Source of the DNA: Pseudomonas sp. HN11
GTDB taxonomy: Bacteria > Pseudomonadota > Gammaproteobacteria > Pseudomonadales > Pseudomonadaceae
Reading direction: 5' to 3'
DNA: 64,000 bases
Assembly (NCBI RefSeq): GCF_021390155.1
Contig: NZ_CP089985.1
Span: 5,721,501-5,785,500 of the forward strand
This document shows positions 52,205 to 61,780 of this stretch, one piece after another. The notes beneath the pieces were generated by a model. The model saw only the letters and a list, made by a program, of their open reading frames with translations, was not told where the DNA came from and did not search any database. A program made the position numbers and the translations under genes. Positions within the stretch are counted from its first letter, which is position 1; each line of letters starts with the position of its first letter.

Positions 52205-53152
52205 ATGAAAGGTTCACCCCAGTTGTTGTTGGCCGCCATGCTGAGTCTGCCAGTCATGGCGCACGCTGCAGAACCGGAACAGTGCAAGACCGTCAACTTC
52301 TCCGATGTCGGCTGGACCGACATCACTGTCACCACCGCGACCACCAGCGAAATCCTCAAGGGCCTGGGCTACAAGCCGCGCACCACGATGATTTCCGTAC
52401 CAGTGACCTACAAGTCCCTGGCCGACGGCAAAAACATGGACATCTTCCTCGGCAACTGGATGCCGACCATGGAAAACGACATCAAGCAGTACCGCGATGC
52501 CGGCACCGTGGAAACCGTGCGCGCCAACCTGGAGAACGCCAAGTACACCCTGGCTGTCCCGGAAGCGCTGTACAACAAAGGCCTCAAGGACTTCGCCGAT
52601 ATCACCAAATTCAAGGATGAGCTGGGCGGCAAGATCTATGGCATCGAGCCGGGCAATGACGGCAACCGCACCATCCAGACCCTGATCGACAAAGATGCTT
52701 TCGGATTGAAAACCGCGGGTTTCAAAGTGGTTGAGTCCAGCGAAGCCGGCATGCTCTCCCAGGTCGAACGCGCCACCAAGCGCGACCAGGCCATCGTGTT
52801 TCTCGGCTGGGAACCGCATCCGATGAACACCCGCTTCAAGATGAAATACCTGACCGGGGGTGACGACTCGTTCGGCCCCAACTACGGCCAGGCCACCATC
52901 TACACCAACACCCGCAAGGGCTACACCGAGGAATGTAGCAACGTGGGTCAGTTGCTGAAAAACCTGGTGTTCACCCTGAACATGGAAAGCACCCTGATGG
53001 GTAATGTCCTGGACGACAAGATGAAACCCGACGCCGCGGCAAAAGCCTGGCTGAAAAAGAACCCGCAAGTCCTCGACACCTGGCTCGCCGGTGTCACCAC
53101 CGTAGATGGCAAACCAGGACTCGACGCCGTTAAAGCCTACCTCGCCAAGTAA
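52205..53152 (+). CDS. cbcX: Choline/betaine-binding periplasmic protein
   Basis: A 315-residue OpuAC-type binding protein with signal peptide MKGSPQLLLAAMLSLPVMAHA. Aromatic cage residues appear in VGWTDITVTT, GNWMPTMEND and LGWEPHPMNT. It closely parallels CaiX in length and motifs, so the two are paralogues sharing one transporter core. The start is supported by AGGAG 12 bases upstream; an in-frame extension is not signal-like. Confidence 0.94.
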   Translation: MKGSPQLLLAAMLSLPVMAHAAEPEQCKTVNFSDVGWTDITVTTATTSEILKGLGYKPRTTMISVPVTYKSLADGKNMDIFLGNWMPTMENDIKQYRDAGTVETVRANLENAKYTLAVPEALYNKGLKDFADITKFKDELGGKIYGIEPGNDGNRTIQTLIDKDAFGLKTAGFKVVESSEAGMLSQVERATKRDQAIVFLGWEPHPMNTRFKMKYLTGGDDSFGPNYGQATIYTNTRKGYTEECSNVGQLLKNLVFTLNMESTLMGNVLDDKMKPDAAAKAWLKKNPQVLDTWLAGVTTVDGKPGLDAVKAYLAK

Positions 53153-53159
53153 TGTTGTC

Positions 53160-53183
53160 CCCGGGGCGGTGCGCTGCCCCGGG
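53160..53183 (+). promoter_or_regulatory. GC-rich hairpin between cbcX and cbcW
   Basis: CCCGGGGC and GCCCCGGG pair around GGTGCGCT, starting eight bases after the cbcX stop. It may block 3' decay or cause partial termination, giving more binding protein than permease. No long T run follows (only GATGTTTT). Confidence 0.55.
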
Positions 53184-53218
53184 ATGTTTTCCCTCTTCGC
53201 ATGTGGACATTCACTACC

Positions 53219-54064
53219 ATGCTGACTGAACAGAAAATCCCACTAGGCCAGTACATCGCTGCCTTCGTCGAATGGTTGACCCAACACGGCGCCAACTACT
53301 TCGACGCAATCGCATCGACACTGGAAACGATGATCCACGGCGTGACGTTCGCGCTGACCTGGTTCAATCCGCTGGCATTGATCGGTCTGATTGCGCTGCT
53401 GGCTCACTTTATCCAACGTAAATGGGGACTGACTGTTTTTGTCATCGCCTCCTTCCTGCTGATCCTCAACCTGGGGTACTGGCAGGAAACCATGGAGACC
53501 CTGGCGCAAGTGCTGTTCGCCACCCTGGTCTGCGTGGTCATCGGCGTGCCGCTGGGCATCGTTGCCGCGCACAAACCGCTGTTCTACACCATGATGCGGC
53601 CGGTGCTCGATCTGATGCAGACCGTACCGACCTTCGTCTACCTCATCCCTACCCTGACCCTCTTCGGGCTGGGTGTGGTGCCCGGGCTGATTTCCACGGT
53701 GGTGTTCGCGATTGCCGCGCCGATCCGCCTGACTTACCTGGGTATCCGCGATGTACCGCAAGAGTTGATGGACGCCGGCAAGGCCTTTGGCTGCTCGCGC
53801 CGTCAGTTGCTCTCGCGCATCGAACTGCCCCACGCCATGCCGAGCATTGCCGCCGGCATTACCCAATGCATCATGCTGTCGTTGTCGATGGTGGTGATCG
53901 CAGCCCTGGTAGGCGCCGACGGCCTCGGCAAACCCGTGGTCAACGCGCTGAACACCGCCGATATCGCCTTGGGCTTTGAAGCCGGCCTGGCGATCGTACT
54001 GCTGGCCATCATGCTCGACCGCATCTGCAAACAACCGGACGCTAAAGTAGGGGGTGATGCATGA
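53219..54064 (+). CDS. cbcW: Choline/betaine ABC transporter permease
   Basis: A 281-residue ProW-like permease. Several membrane helices are evident, and the ABC-coupling loop is in DAGKAFGCSRRQLLSRIELPHAMPSI. The family N-terminus MLTEQKIPLGQY supports this start; an ATG 18 bases earlier is possible, and neither has a clear ribosome site. It overlaps cbcV by four bases. Confidence 0.93.
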   Translation: MLTEQKIPLGQYIAAFVEWLTQHGANYFDAIASTLETMIHGVTFALTWFNPLALIGLIALLAHFIQRKWGLTVFVIASFLLILNLGYWQETMETLAQVLFATLVCVVIGVPLGIVAAHKPLFYTMMRPVLDLMQTVPTFVYLIPTLTLFGLGVVPGLISTVVFAIAAPIRLTYLGIRDVPQELMDAGKAFGCSRRQLLSRIELPHAMPSIAAGITQCIMLSLSMVVIAALVGADGLGKPVVNALNTADIALGFEAGLAIVLLAIMLDRICKQPDAKVGGDA

Positions 54065-55239
54065 GCATTATCCGATTCGACAATGTCGACGTGATCTTCT
54101 CCAAAGACCCACGTGAAGCACTCAAGCTGCTGGACCAGGGCATGAGCCGTAACGAAATCCTGAAAAAAACCGGCCAGATTGTCGGCGTGGAAAAAGCCAG
54201 CCTGGACATCGAAAAAGGCGAGATCTGCGTGCTGATGGGCCTGTCGGGTTCCGGCAAATCCAGCCTGTTGCGCTGCATCAACGGTCTTAATACTGTGAGC
54301 CGTGGCCAGCTGTTCGTGGAGCATGAAGGTCGCCAGATCGACATCGCCTCCTGCACACCCGCAGAGCTGAAAATGATGCGCACCAAACGCATCGCCATGG
54401 TGTTCCAGAAATTCGCCCTGATGCCCTGGCTGACAGTGCGCGAAAACATCAGCTTCGGCCTGGAAATGCAAGGCCGCCCTGAGAAAGACCGACGCAAGCT
54501 GGTGGATGAAAAACTCGAGCTGGTGGGCCTGACCCAATGGCGTAACAAGAAGCCTGACGAACTCTCCGGCGGCATGCAACAGCGCGTCGGCCTGGCCCGT
54601 GCGTTGGCGATGGACGCCGACATCCTGCTGATGGACGAACCCTTCTCCGCCCTTGACCCGCTGATCCGCCAGGGTCTGCAGGACGAGCTGCTGGAACTGC
54701 AACGCAAGCTGAGCAAGACCATCGTGTTCGTGAGCCACGACCTCGACGAGGCGCTCAAATTGGGCAGCCGCATCGCGATCATGAAAGACGGCAAGATCAT
54801 CCAGTACAGCGTGCCGGAAGAGATCGTGCTGAACCCGGCGGATGACTACGTGCGGACGTTCGTCGCCCATACCAACCCGCTGAACGTGCTGTGCGGCCGC
54901 AGCCTTATGCGCACCCTGGACAACTGCAAGCGTGTGAACGGTTCAGTGTGCCTGGACCCGGGCGGCGACTCGTGGCTGGACTTGGCCGAAGGCAACACCA
55001 TCAAGGGTGCTCGCCAGAATGGCGCGGTGATGAACCTGCAGAACTGGGCGCCAGGGCAAGCGGTGGAAGGTTTGGGCCGAGTGCCGACGCTGGTGGATTC
55101 GAATATCGGCATGCGCGATGCGTTGCAGATTCGTTATCACACCGGGAACAAGCTGGTGTTGCATGACAACAACCAGGTGGTGGGAATTCTCGGAGACAGT
55201 GAGCTGTATCACGCTCTCTTAGGCAAAAACCTGGGTTAA
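54061..55239 (+). CDS. cbcV: Choline/betaine ABC transporter ATPase
   Basis: A 392-residue ProV-like ATPase. Walker A is GLSGSGKSSLL, the signature LSGGMQQRVGLARAL, Walker B ILLMDEPFSALD and the H-loop VFVSHDLDEAL. The C-terminal 110 residues are CBS-like with some divergence, as in OpuA/ProV osmoregulatory domains. ATGA overlap with cbcW indicates coupling. It powers uptake for CbcX and probably CaiX. Confidence 0.95.
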   Translation: MSIIRFDNVDVIFSKDPREALKLLDQGMSRNEILKKTGQIVGVEKASLDIEKGEICVLMGLSGSGKSSLLRCINGLNTVSRGQLFVEHEGRQIDIASCTPAELKMMRTKRIAMVFQKFALMPWLTVRENISFGLEMQGRPEKDRRKLVDEKLELVGLTQWRNKKPDELSGGMQQRVGLARALAMDADILLMDEPFSALDPLIRQGLQDELLELQRKLSKTIVFVSHDLDEALKLGSRIAIMKDGKIIQYSVPEEIVLNPADDYVRTFVAHTNPLNVLCGRSLMRTLDNCKRVNGSVCLDPGGDSWLDLAEGNTIKGARQNGAVMNLQNWAPGQAVEGLGRVPTLVDSNIGMRDALQIRYHTGNKLVLHDNNQVVGILGDSELYHALLGKNLG

Positions 55240-55258
55240 GCCACACCGCAAAGCAAAG

Positions 55259-55280
55259 GTGGGAGCAAGCCCGCTCCCAC
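55259..55280. repeat. REP-derived hairpin
   Basis: GTGGGAGC and GCTCCCAC pair perfectly around AAGCCC, 20 bp after cbcV. The core of the REP head is missing, so it is a short relative. Confidence 0.75.
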
Positions 55281-55301
55281 ATTTTGATCTATGTACAACA
55301 T

Positions 55302-55329
55302 AAAAAAGTGGCGCCAGTGAAGGCGCCGC
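55302..55329 (-). terminator. Intrinsic terminator of betT
   Basis: GTGGCGCC and GGCGCCGC form the stem. On the reverse strand the stem is followed by a run of six T, making a standard terminator for the leftward betT gene. Confidence 0.8.
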
Positions 55330-55341
55330 TCGCTTCAACTA

Positions 55342-57333
55342 TCAGCTATAGACACGGCCAAGGAGCTGCCGATGGCTTTCAAACTGATCGAGCACATCCC
55401 GGGTGATCTGTTCCTGGGTGAAGCCCATCAGGTCGTATTCCTGAGGTCCGTTGTGCAGGTACACCTCGGCACGGTAGTAACGGGTGCGCTCTTCTTCGGG
55501 CAGATCGGTCGGTGCCGACGAGTAAGCATCCAGGCTCACTTCGTAGACAAACGGGTTGCCCTCTTCCATCTCGATGCGCACACCAATGCAGCGCTTGGAC
55601 TTACCGAGCAACGTCTGCACTTGCAGCCCCTGTTCACGCAAGGCCGTCGCCGCTTCTTCCAGCGCTGGCGTCACGTGTTTGTCCATGAAACGCTGCACGG
55701 TGCCTTGGCTCGGTTGCAAGTCCAACGCGGTCAAACGCTCGCTGAAACCACGACGGCCACGCTCGGCCAATTGCGCCTGCTCCTGTTCGATGGCCACGTC
55801 CTGGCGCATGGCCTTGTGCAAGCCAAACATAAAGAAGATCAACACCACCGAGAACGGCAGCCCCGCCAGCACCACCATGGTCTGCATGGCTTCGAAGTTG
55901 CCGGCGAACAGCAAGCCGATGGTCACCAGGGTGATCACCGCCGACCAGAAGATTCGCAGCCAGTGCGGCGCATCTTCATCCACATTGCCGCCTTTGCAGG
56001 ACAGGTTGGCCATCATCACCGCGCCGGAATCCGCCGGGGTCAGGAACAGCACGAAACCCACGAAGATCGACACGCCGATGACGACTTTCGACGCTGGGTA
56101 ATGCTCAAGCAACTGGTAGATCGCCATGGACGGCTGTTCCAGTGCGGTCTTGCCCAGCTCCACCGCGCCGTGGTTCAGCACCAGGTCCAGGGCCGAGTTA
56201 CCGAAGATCGACAGCCACGCCAGGGTGAAGCCCAACGGGATCAGCAGCACGCCCGCCACCAGCTCGCGCACTGTGCGACCACGGGAAATACGCGCGATGA
56301 ACATGCCTACGAATGGCGCCCAGGAAATCCACCAGGCCCAGTAGAACAGGGTCCACAGGCCCATCCAGCGCTCGGTCTTGTCGGCATCGCCTTCGTACAC
56401 GTAGAGGTCGAAGGTTTTCAGGATGATGCCGTTAAGGTAGTCACCGGTGTTCTGCACCAAGCCGTTGAGCAGATGCAGAGTCGGGCCGAACAACAGCACG
56501 AAGATCAGCAAGCCGCTGAACAACACGATGTTAAGGTTGGACAGGCGGCGAATGCCGTTCTCCACACCCGACACGGCGGCGATGGTTGCCACGGTGCTCA
56601 TCACGATGATCACGATCAGCAGGTTGGTGTTGCTGTGTTCCATGCCAAACAGGTTTTCCAACCCGGACGACACCTGCATCGAACCGATCCCCAGGTTCGT
56701 TACCAGGCCCAGCAGGGTCACGAACATGCCGAAACCATCCACCGCGTGGCCGGCCGCGCCTTTCACCCAACGCTCGCCCACCAGCGGGTACAGCGCCGAA
56801 CGCAGGGCCAGCGGCTGGTTATGGCGATACGCGAAGTACGCCACGGCCAGGCCGACCAGGGCATAGATCGCCCAGCCGTGCAGGCCCCAATGCAGGAAGG
56901 TCAGTTGCAGCGCCTGGCGTGCGGCGCCATTGCTGGCGGCAGCGCCTTCGGGCGGGTTGAAGTAGTGGTCCAGCGGCTCGGAAGCACCGAAGTACAACAG
57001 CGAGATGCCGATGCCCGAGGAGAACAACATGCCGGCCCAGGCGCCGTAACTGAAGTCCGGGGTGTCGTCCTTGCTGCCCAGTTTCAACTTGCCATAGGAG
57101 GAAAACGCCAGACCCACCACAAACACCAGGTAGGCGGCGATGACCACCATGTAGTACCAGCCGAAGCTTTTCGACAGCCACGCCTGGGCGACACCGAGCA
57201 TGCGCCCGGCCTCCTGCGGGGCGATGATCAGAATGGCAGTCAACAACAGAATCAACGCGGTGGAGGTGTAGAACACCCAACCGTTGACCCGCACCTTTTC
57301 CGGCGGGGTCTTTATAAGAGAGGCAGAACTCAT
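55342..57333 (-). CDS. betT: Choline/betaine BCCT transporter
   Basis: A 663-residue BCCT-family symporter. About 12 membrane segments span residues 15-500, with the family signature FYWAWWISWAPFVGMFIARISRGRTVRE. The C-terminal 150 residues are a long cytoplasmic domain (SERLTALDLQPSQGTVQRFM), as in BetT proteins where it affects osmotic response. The start MSSASLIKTPPEKVRVNGW is family-like; a longer frame has no support. It is divergent from betI. Confidence 0.93.
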   Translation of the reverse strand: MSSASLIKTPPEKVRVNGWVFYTSTALILLLTAILIIAPQEAGRMLGVAQAWLSKSFGWYYMVVIAAYLVFVVGLAFSSYGKLKLGSKDDTPDFSYGAWAGMLFSSGIGISLLYFGASEPLDHYFNPPEGAAASNGAARQALQLTFLHWGLHGWAIYALVGLAVAYFAYRHNQPLALRSALYPLVGERWVKGAAGHAVDGFGMFVTLLGLVTNLGIGSMQVSSGLENLFGMEHSNTNLLIVIIVMSTVATIAAVSGVENGIRRLSNLNIVLFSGLLIFVLLFGPTLHLLNGLVQNTGDYLNGIILKTFDLYVYEGDADKTERWMGLWTLFYWAWWISWAPFVGMFIARISRGRTVRELVAGVLLIPLGFTLAWLSIFGNSALDLVLNHGAVELGKTALEQPSMAIYQLLEHYPASKVVIGVSIFVGFVLFLTPADSGAVMMANLSCKGGNVDEDAPHWLRIFWSAVITLVTIGLLFAGNFEAMQTMVVLAGLPFSVVLIFFMFGLHKAMRQDVAIEQEQAQLAERGRRGFSERLTALDLQPSQGTVQRFMDKHVTPALEEAATALREQGLQVQTLLGKSKRCIGVRIEMEEGNPFVYEVSLDAYSSAPTDLPEEERTRYYRAEVYLHNGPQEYDLMGFTQEQITRDVLDQFESHRQLLGRVYS

Positions 57334-57655
57334 GGCGCAGATGCTCCGGGCAGTGCGAGAGAGAAACACAAGGCAACGGTTATCCCGGGACATCGATTTT
57401 TCGGCAGTCGACGGACGGGTGTTATAAAGACACCCCTTAAATCCCTGCACCCCATGAGCGCAGTGCCCAGGGACGTTTCAGGGGTTTAACCAGGTGTCGG
57501 ATGTCGCGCCTTCAGGTAAGAAACACCTGTAGGACGCGACCATTTGTCGCAGATCTTATTCTTTGTTGATTGAACGTTCAATCAAAACAAAATAGACTGG
57601 CCCTCAAGCCGACGGACGTTGATCGCCCATCGGCAGGCCTAAGGAGAGGTGCTAC
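57334..57655. other. Divergent betT/betI regulatory region
   Basis: 322 bp without a gene. It holds the 20-bp BetI palindrome near the betI side, with AT-rich sequence on either side of it. Nothing else is recognised. Confidence 0.7.
57566..57585. promoter_or_regulatory. BetI operator
   Basis: TTGATTGAACGTTCAATCAA is a perfect 20-bp palindrome, 71 bp before the betI ATG. It closely resembles the known BetI operator in the E. coli betT-betI gap. Choline would release BetI and open betIBA and perhaps betT. Confidence 0.85.
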
Positions 57656-58249
57656 ATGCCCAAGGTCGGTATGCAACCCATACGCCGCCAGCAGTTGATC
57701 GAAGCCACGCTTACGGCCATCGATCAGGTCGGAATGGGAGATGCCAGCATTGCGCTGATCGCCCGTTTGGCCGGCGTCTCGAACGGCATCATCAGTCACT
57801 ACTTTCAGGACAAGAACGGCCTGATCGCCGCGACGATGCGGTACTTGATGAATGTGCTGATCGAGAACGTCCACGAACGCAGGCTTGCGCTCACGGACGA
57901 CAGCCCCCGTGCTCACCTGCAGGTGATCATCGGCGGCAACTTCGACGCCAGCCAGGTCAACGGTCCGGCAATGAAAACCTGGCTGGCCTTCTGGGCCACC
58001 AGCATGCACCACCCGTCTTTGCACAGGTTGCAGCGGATCAACGATCACCGTCTGTATTCCAACCTGTGCTGCCAGTTCCGCCGTGTGTTGCCGCTGGAAG
58101 ATGCACGCAGCGCAGCCCGAGGCCTGGCGGCCCTGATCGACGGTTTGTGGTTGCGCGGCGCCCTGTCGGGAGACGCTTTCGACACGGAGCAGGCGCAACG
58201 GATCGCTTACGAATACATGGATTTCCAATTGGCCAAGCAGGTGAGTTAG
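57656..58249 (+). CDS. betI: Choline-responsive TetR repressor
   Basis: A 197-residue TetR-family repressor. The N-terminal HTH is [25 protein letters not shown], the family start is [18 protein letters not shown], and [29 protein letters not shown] is the ligand-binding part. It starts after GGAGAGG eight bases upstream and leads betB-betA. Confidence 0.95.
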   Translation: MPKVGMQPIRRQQLIEATLTAIDQVGMGDASIALIARLAGVSNGIISHYFQDKNGLIAATMRYLMNVLIENVHERRLALTDDSPRAHLQVIIGGNFDASQVNGPAMKTWLAFWATSMHHPSLHRLQRINDHRLYSNLCCQFRRVLPLEDARSAARGLAALIDGLWLRGALSGDAFDTEQAQRIAYEYMDFQLAKQVS

Positions 58250-58340
58250 AGCACACATAACCGCTCAACCCCTGAACGCTGTCGCCCCGGCTTACGGTGC
58301 GGCGGTCAACGCCAACCACTTATGCACTTGCGAGGACTTT

Positions 58341-59813
58341 ATGGCCCGTTTCGAACTGCAAAAACTCTACATTGACGGCGGCTACAGCGACGCTGGCAGC
58401 GATGCCACCTTCGAAGCCATCAACCCGGCTAACGGTGAAGTTCTCGCCCAAGTGCAACGCGCTACTAAAGAAGACGTTGAACGTGCCGTGGTCAGCGCCG
58501 AAAAAGGCCAGAAAATCTGGGCTGCGATGACCGCCATGGAGCGTTCGCGCATCCTGCGTCGCGCCGTCGATATCCTGCGTGAGCGCAACGATGAGTTGGC
58601 CGCCCTGGAAACCCTGGACACCGGTAAAGCCTTCTCCGAAACCAAATACGTCGACATCGTTACCGGCGCTGACGTGCTGGAATACTACGCAGGCCTGGTG
58701 CCGGCCATCGAAGGCGAGCAGATTCCGTTGCGCGACACGTCGTTTGTCTACACTCGCCGCGAGCCGCTGGGCGTGGTCGCCGGTATCGGCGCCTGGAACT
58801 ACCCGATCCAGATCGCCCTGTGGAAATCCGCGCCGGCCCTGGCCGCCGGTAACGCGATGATCTTCAAGCCAAGCGAAGTCACCTCGCTGACCACCCTGAA
58901 ACTGGCTGAGATCTACACCGAAGCCGGTGTTCCGGCTGGCGTGTTCAACGTCTTGACAGGCAGCGGCCGTGAAGTCGGCACCTGGCTGACAGAGCACCCG
59001 CGCATCGAGAAAGTCTCGTTCACCGGCGGCACCGACACCGGCAAGAAAGTCATGGCCAGCGCTTCCAGTTCTTCGTTGAAAGAAGTGACCATGGAACTGG
59101 GCGGCAAGTCCCCGCTGATCATCTTCGACGATGCCGACCTGGATCGCGCCGCCGACATCGCGATGATGGCCAACTTCTACAGCTCCGGCCAGGTCTGCAC
59201 CAACGGCACTCGCGTGTTTGTACCGAAGCATCTGCAAGCGGCGTTCGAAGCCAAGATCGTCGAGCGCGTTGCGCGCATCCGTGTGGGCGACCCGCAGGAC
59301 GACAACACCAACTTCGGTCCACTGGTCAGCTTTGCCCACATGGAAAGCGTGCTGGGCTACATCGCCAAGGGTAAAGAGCAAGGCGCCCGCCTGCTGTGCG
59401 GCGGCAACCGCCTGACCGACGGCGACTTCGCCAAAGGCGCCTACGTGGCCCCGACCGTGTTCACCGACTGCACCGACGACATGGTCATCGTGCGTGAAGA
59501 AATCTTCGGCCCGGTGATGAGCATCCTCACCTATGAAACCGAAGAAGAAGTGATCCGCCGCGCCAACGACACCGACTTCGGCCTGGCCGCTGGCCTGGTG
59601 ACCAAGGACCTGAACCGCGCCCACCGCGTGATTCATCAGCTGGAAGCGGGTATCTGCTGGATCAACGCCTGGGGCGAGTCCGATGCGAAGATGCCGGTCG
59701 GTGGCTACAAGCAATCCGGTGTGGGCCGTGAGAACGGGATCAGCTCGCTCAATAACTTCACGCGCATCAAGTCCGTGCAAGTCGAGCTGGGTGAGTACGC
59801 TTCGGTATTTTGA
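58341..59813 (+). CDS. betB: Betaine aldehyde dehydrogenase
   Basis: A 490-residue aldehyde dehydrogenase making glycine betaine. Catalytic Cys286 ([13 protein letters not shown]) and Glu252 (MELGGKSPL) are at the positions known for the P. aeruginosa enzyme, which is also 490 residues long. The NAD motif [12 protein letters not shown] is present. Codon choice looks highly biased toward common codons, consistent with strong expression. Confidence 0.97.
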   Translation: MARFELQKLYIDGGYSDAGSDATFEAINPANGEVLAQVQRATKEDVERAVVSAEKGQKIWAAMTAMERSRILRRAVDILRERNDELAALETLDTGKAFSETKYVDIVTGADVLEYYAGLVPAIEGEQIPLRDTSFVYTRREPLGVVAGIGAWNYPIQIALWKSAPALAAGNAMIFKPSEVTSLTTLKLAEIYTEAGVPAGVFNVLTGSGREVGTWLTEHPRIEKVSFTGGTDTGKKVMASASSSSLKEVTMELGGKSPLIIFDDADLDRAADIAMMANFYSSGQVCTNGTRVFVPKHLQAAFEAKIVERVARIRVGDPQDDNTNFGPLVSFAHMESVLGYIAKGKEQGARLLCGGNRLTDGDFAKGAYVAPTVFTDCTDDMVIVREEIFGPVMSILTYETEEEVIRRANDTDFGLAAGLVTKDLNRAHRVIHQLEAGICWINAWGESDAKMPVGGYKQSGVGRENGISSLNNFTRIKSVQVELGEYASVF

Positions 59814-59837
59814 TTAGCTGATCCAGCTATCAGCGGC

Positions 59838-59923
59838 AAGCTTCAAGCTGCAAGTAAAAGCAGTTTGGTTTGCCGCACCTCCCAGATACACCGCTCGCTG
59901 CTCTTTCTTGCAGCTTGAAGCTT
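59838..59923. repeat. Long inverted repeat of the AGCTTCAAGC family (copy 3)
   Basis: AAGCTTCAAGCTGCAAG and CTTGCAGCTTGAAGCTT are perfect 17-bp inverted arms around a 52-base loop. It fills most of the betB-betA gap, 24 bp after the betB stop and 27 bp before the betA ATG. Confidence 0.9.
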
Positions 59924-59950
59924 GGAGCTAGCAGCTCCCCCGGAGTACAA

Positions 59951-61654
59951 ATGACTCAAGAATACGACTACATCATTGTTGGCGCCGGCTCCGCCGGTAA
60001 CACCCTGGCGACCCGTCTGACCGAAGACGAAGGCGTCACCGTCCTGCTGCTGGAAGCCGGCGGCCCGGACTACCGCCTGGACTTCCGTACCCAGATGCCC
60101 GCCGCCCTGGCCTTCCCACTGCAAGGCCGCCGCTACAACTGGGCCTATGAGACCGATCCAGAGCCACACATGGACGGCCGTCGCATGGAGTGCGGTCGCG
60201 GCAAGGGCCTCGGCGGTTCCTCGCTGATCAACGGTATGTGCTATATCCGTGGCAACGCCATGGACTACGACAACTGGGCGAAATTGCCAGGCCTGGAAGA
60301 CTGGACCTATCTGGATTGCCTGCCGTATTTCCGCAAGGCCGAAACCCGCGACATCGGCCCGAACGACTGGCACGGCGGTGATGGCCCGGTCAGCGTGACC
60401 ACGCCTAAAGCCGGTAACAATCCACTGTTCCACGCCATGGTGGAAGCCGGCGTGCAAGCTGGCTACCCGCGTACCGAAGACTTGAACGGCTACCAGCAAG
60501 AAGGCTTCGGCCCGATGGACCGTACCGTCACGCCAAAAGGCCGTCGTGCCAGCACCGCGCGCGGTTACCTGGACACCGCCAAGAAGCGTTCGACCCTGAC
60601 CATCGTCACCCACGCCCTGACTGACAAAGTATTGTTCGAAGGCAAGCGTGCCGTTGGCGTGCGTTACTTGATCGGCGCCGCCGAAGAGCGCGTTGAAGCC
60701 CGCGCCCGTAAAGAAGTGCTGGTGTGCAGCGGCGCGATCGCTTCGCCGCAACTGCTGCAACGCTCCGGCGTCGGTCCGGCCAAGCTGCTGGAAAGCCTCG
60801 ACATCCCGGTGGTCCACGATCTGCCAGGCGTCGGCGAAAACCTGCAGGACCACCTTGAGCTGTACCTGCAATACGCCTGCACCCAACCGGTATCGCTGTA
60901 CCCATCGCTGCTCTGGTACAACCAACCGGCCATCGGTGCCGAGTGGCTGTTCAACGGCACCGGCATCGGCGCCAGCAACCAGTTCGAAGCAGGCGGTTTT
61001 ATCCGTACCCGTGAAGAGTTCCAATGGCCGAACATCCAGTACCACTTCCTGCCGGTGGCGATTAACTACAACGGCAGCAACGGTGTGAAAGAACACGGTT
61101 TCCAGGCGCACATGGGTTCCATGCGTTCGCCGAGCCGTGGCCGTATCCAGCTGAAGTCGAAGAACCCACGGGACTACCCGAGCATCCTCTTCAACTACAT
61201 GTCCACCGAACAGGACTGGCAGGAATTCCGCGACGGCATCCGCCTGACCCGTGAAATCATGCAGCAGCCGGCACTGGACCCGTACCGTGGCCGCGAAATC
61301 AGCCCCGGCATTGACGTGCAAACCGATGAGCAACTGGACAAGTTCATCCGCGAGCACGCTGAAACCGCGTTCCACCCGTCCTGCTCGTGCAAGATGGGCA
61401 CCGACGACATGGCGGTCGTGGACGGCGAAGGCCGCGTGCATGGCATGCAAGGCCTGCGTGTGGTGGATGCCTCGATCATGCCGATCATCACCACCGGCAA
61501 CCTGAACGCGCCGACGATCATGATCGCCGAGAAAATCGCCGACAAGATCCGTGGCCGCCAGCCATTGCCGCGTAGCACCGCCGACTACTACGTGGCGGGC
61601 GATGCGCCGGTGCGTGGCAAGCCGATGCGTGAAGTGGGGCCTACTGCGCAGTAA
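59951..61654 (+). CDS. betA: Choline dehydrogenase
   Basis: A 567-residue GMC flavoenzyme oxidising choline to betaine aldehyde. FAD motif is [20 protein letters not shown]; the GMC signature is [20 protein letters not shown]; catalytic His475 is in HPSCSCKMG and the Asn partner in TGNLNAPT. The start [11 protein letters not shown] has CGGAG six to seven bases upstream; an earlier in-frame ATG lies in the repeat element and was rejected. Confidence 0.97.
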   Translation: MTQEYDYIIVGAGSAGNTLATRLTEDEGVTVLLLEAGGPDYRLDFRTQMPAALAFPLQGRRYNWAYETDPEPHMDGRRMECGRGKGLGGSSLINGMCYIRGNAMDYDNWAKLPGLEDWTYLDCLPYFRKAETRDIGPNDWHGGDGPVSVTTPKAGNNPLFHAMVEAGVQAGYPRTEDLNGYQQEGFGPMDRTVTPKGRRASTARGYLDTAKKRSTLTIVTHALTDKVLFEGKRAVGVRYLIGAAEERVEARARKEVLVCSGAIASPQLLQRSGVGPAKLLESLDIPVVHDLPGVGENLQDHLELYLQYACTQPVSLYPSLLWYNQPAIGAEWLFNGTGIGASNQFEAGGFIRTREEFQWPNIQYHFLPVAINYNGSNGVKEHGFQAHMGSMRSPSRGRIQLKSKNPRDYPSILFNYMSTEQDWQEFRDGIRLTREIMQQPALDPYRGREISPGIDVQTDEQLDKFIREHAETAFHPSCSCKMGTDDMAVVDGEGRVHGMQGLRVVDASIMPIITTGNLNAPTIMIAEKIADKIRGRQPLPRSTADYYVAGDAPVRGKPMREVGPTAQ

Positions 61655-61666
61655 CTGATACACCCT

Positions 61667-61695
61667 GGAGTGAGCGGGCTTGCCCCGCTCACTCC
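61667..61695 (+). terminator. Terminator hairpin after betIBA
   Basis: GGAGTGAGCGGG and CCCGCTCACTCC pair perfectly around CTTGC, 12 bp after betA. The loop sequence GGCTTGCC shows it is related to REP elements. A T run is absent. Confidence 0.75.
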
Positions 61696-61780
61696 AATGA
61701 TCGCCTCTCCTTGATCAGCTAAGCACCCCAGGCCTACTCTGTTTGCCTGCCCGCGCTGAGCTGCCCACAAGGAAGGCCCC

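Noticed and set aside
55372..57489. 705-residue open frame antisense to betT
   Set aside because: Gln/His-rich low-complexity shadow of the BCCT gene; no ribosome site or motif.
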